Shown: positions 13,944-14,439 of the stretch, in pieces
Layout: each line of letters opens with the position of its first letter
Position numbering within the stretch: the stretch's first letter is position 1
Source of the DNA: Nitrososphaerales archaeon TH526
Lineage (GTDB): Archaea; Thermoproteota; Nitrososphaeria; Nitrososphaerales; Nitrososphaeraceae
Assembly (NCBI GenBank): GCA_014523665.1
Contig: JAATVR010000199.1
Span: forward strand, 1 to 14,439
Reading direction: 5' to 3'
Length of the DNA: 14,439 bases
Notes under the pieces: model-generated
Databases searched by the model: none
The model's input: the letters and a program-made list of their open reading frames with translations, nothing else
Told to the model about the DNA's origin: nothing
Program-made: the position numbers and the translations under genes

Positions 13944-14078
13944 TTAGGATTTATTTGTCGTATCTCCAAGTTCCTTCTTTTCTACATAAATTCTATTGCC
14001 ATCAGCATAAATCCTCAGTCTGTTAACCCGTTTCAATTTCAAAGCAGTGACTAATGACCTTGATACCGAGATTTCCAT
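13944..14078 (-). CDS. Possible AbrB-like microprotein, 44 residues
   Basis: This short ATG frame encodes a peptide with strong protein character. The core (SVSRSLVTALKLKRVNRLRI, then YADGNRIYVEKKELG) resembles the half-barrel of SpoVT/AbrB-MazE DNA-binding domains, which typically read as an ip-x-x-l-x-x-lgik-x-gd-x-lxiy-xdg-x-ixiek pattern. The usual first strand with its Gly turn is missing, so it may be a truncated or degenerate member. AbrB-type proteins act as dimeric transcription regulators or as antitoxins; no toxin gene is adjacent. A plus-strand frame (14054-14170, 38 residues) overlaps its 5' end and competes with it. It starts 70 nt upstream of the 89-residue gene on the same strand. 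Confidence 0.4.
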   Translation of the reverse strand: MEISVSRSLVTALKLKRVNRLRIYADGNRIYVEKKELGDTTNKS

Positions 14079-14439
14079 TAATAGGTTGCGTGTCTAAAGG
14101 GACATTTGGTTATACAGAAATTGAAAGGGATTATTGTGATCGTATTGTTGATGAAGTGGCCAACAAATAGACTGGGAAATTCTCTCCTATTTCAAGTGTC
14201 ATGCCAACGAACAAGAGTAAGAACATTAGGTGTTTATTATGCATAATTTCTTTCAACTCTAAGAGTAAATTCTGGCAATACAGAAATATTGAAGAGAACA
14301 TTCTTTTTGACGTATAACCATTTCTTGTGAGTAATTGAAACTTAAACTTCTGCACCGCTCCACGGGATAGATTCTTTCTTAATGAGGATTTATTTTTCTA
14401 TTTATTCTCATAACTTTTGCGAATTGTAAATACACAAAA
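14079..14439. other. Right-end region, no convincing gene
   Basis: A 74-codon minus-strand frame with a GTG start (14131-14355) contains a hydrophobic stretch (HLMFLLLFVGMTLEIGENFP), and a plus-strand 38-codon frame ends at 14170 (VSKGTFGYTEIERDYCDRIV). They overlap and neither has a recognised family or a clear promoter, so neither is called. Confidence 0.4.

Noticed and set aside
14131..14355. 74-codon minus-strand GTG frame with a hydrophobic patch
   Set aside because: No promoter, no recognisable family, and a competing protein-like frame on the other strand.

Overview
The window looks like chromosomal DNA from an AT-rich archaeon, most likely an ammonia-oxidising Nitrososphaeria (Thaumarchaeota), perhaps Nitrosocosmicus-like. 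The basis is its mix of families: a small stand-alone TRAM protein, a free Lrp/AsnC ligand-binding domain, CBS-pair and universal stress proteins, a PH-like/SHOCT protein and an AF1521-type macro protein. Several genes also have an archaeal TATA box about 26-32 nt before the start, with a very short or no leader, and there are several TTG starts. The lineage is inferred from gene content; no rRNA or tRNA is present to confirm it.

Coding density is low. Left part (1-4000): a long stretch without a convincing gene, a membrane-anchored PQQ sugar dehydrogenase (minus), another empty kilobase, then the Lrp/AsnC-type domain protein (minus). Middle (4000-7100): mostly non-coding DNA holding a possible structured element, an 80-codon open frame without a start codon, a striking cluster of TGTCA repeats at helical spacing, a small exported protein (plus) and a two-CBS-domain gene broken by a frameshift (minus). 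Right-middle (7090-9600): PH-like/SHOCT protein (plus), an unrecognised 166-residue protein (minus), and a CBS-pair gene followed by a UspA gene (plus). Right (9600-14439): a non-coding stretch with consecutive inverted repeats, then a run of minus-strand genes: TRAM, an unrecognised 223-residue protein, a COMT-type O-methyltransferase, a macro protein, a small charged protein and a possible AbrB-like microprotein.

The recognisable genes suggest stress and nucleotide sensing (CBS, Usp, macro, TRAM), effector sensing (Lrp domain) and periplasmic sugar oxidation. No complete multi-gene system such as CRISPR, a toxin-antitoxin pair, a prophage or an intact transposon was seen. The most unusual signal is the helically phased TGTCA array at 4886-4970 beside a truncated gene fragment. 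I know of no described system it belongs to.
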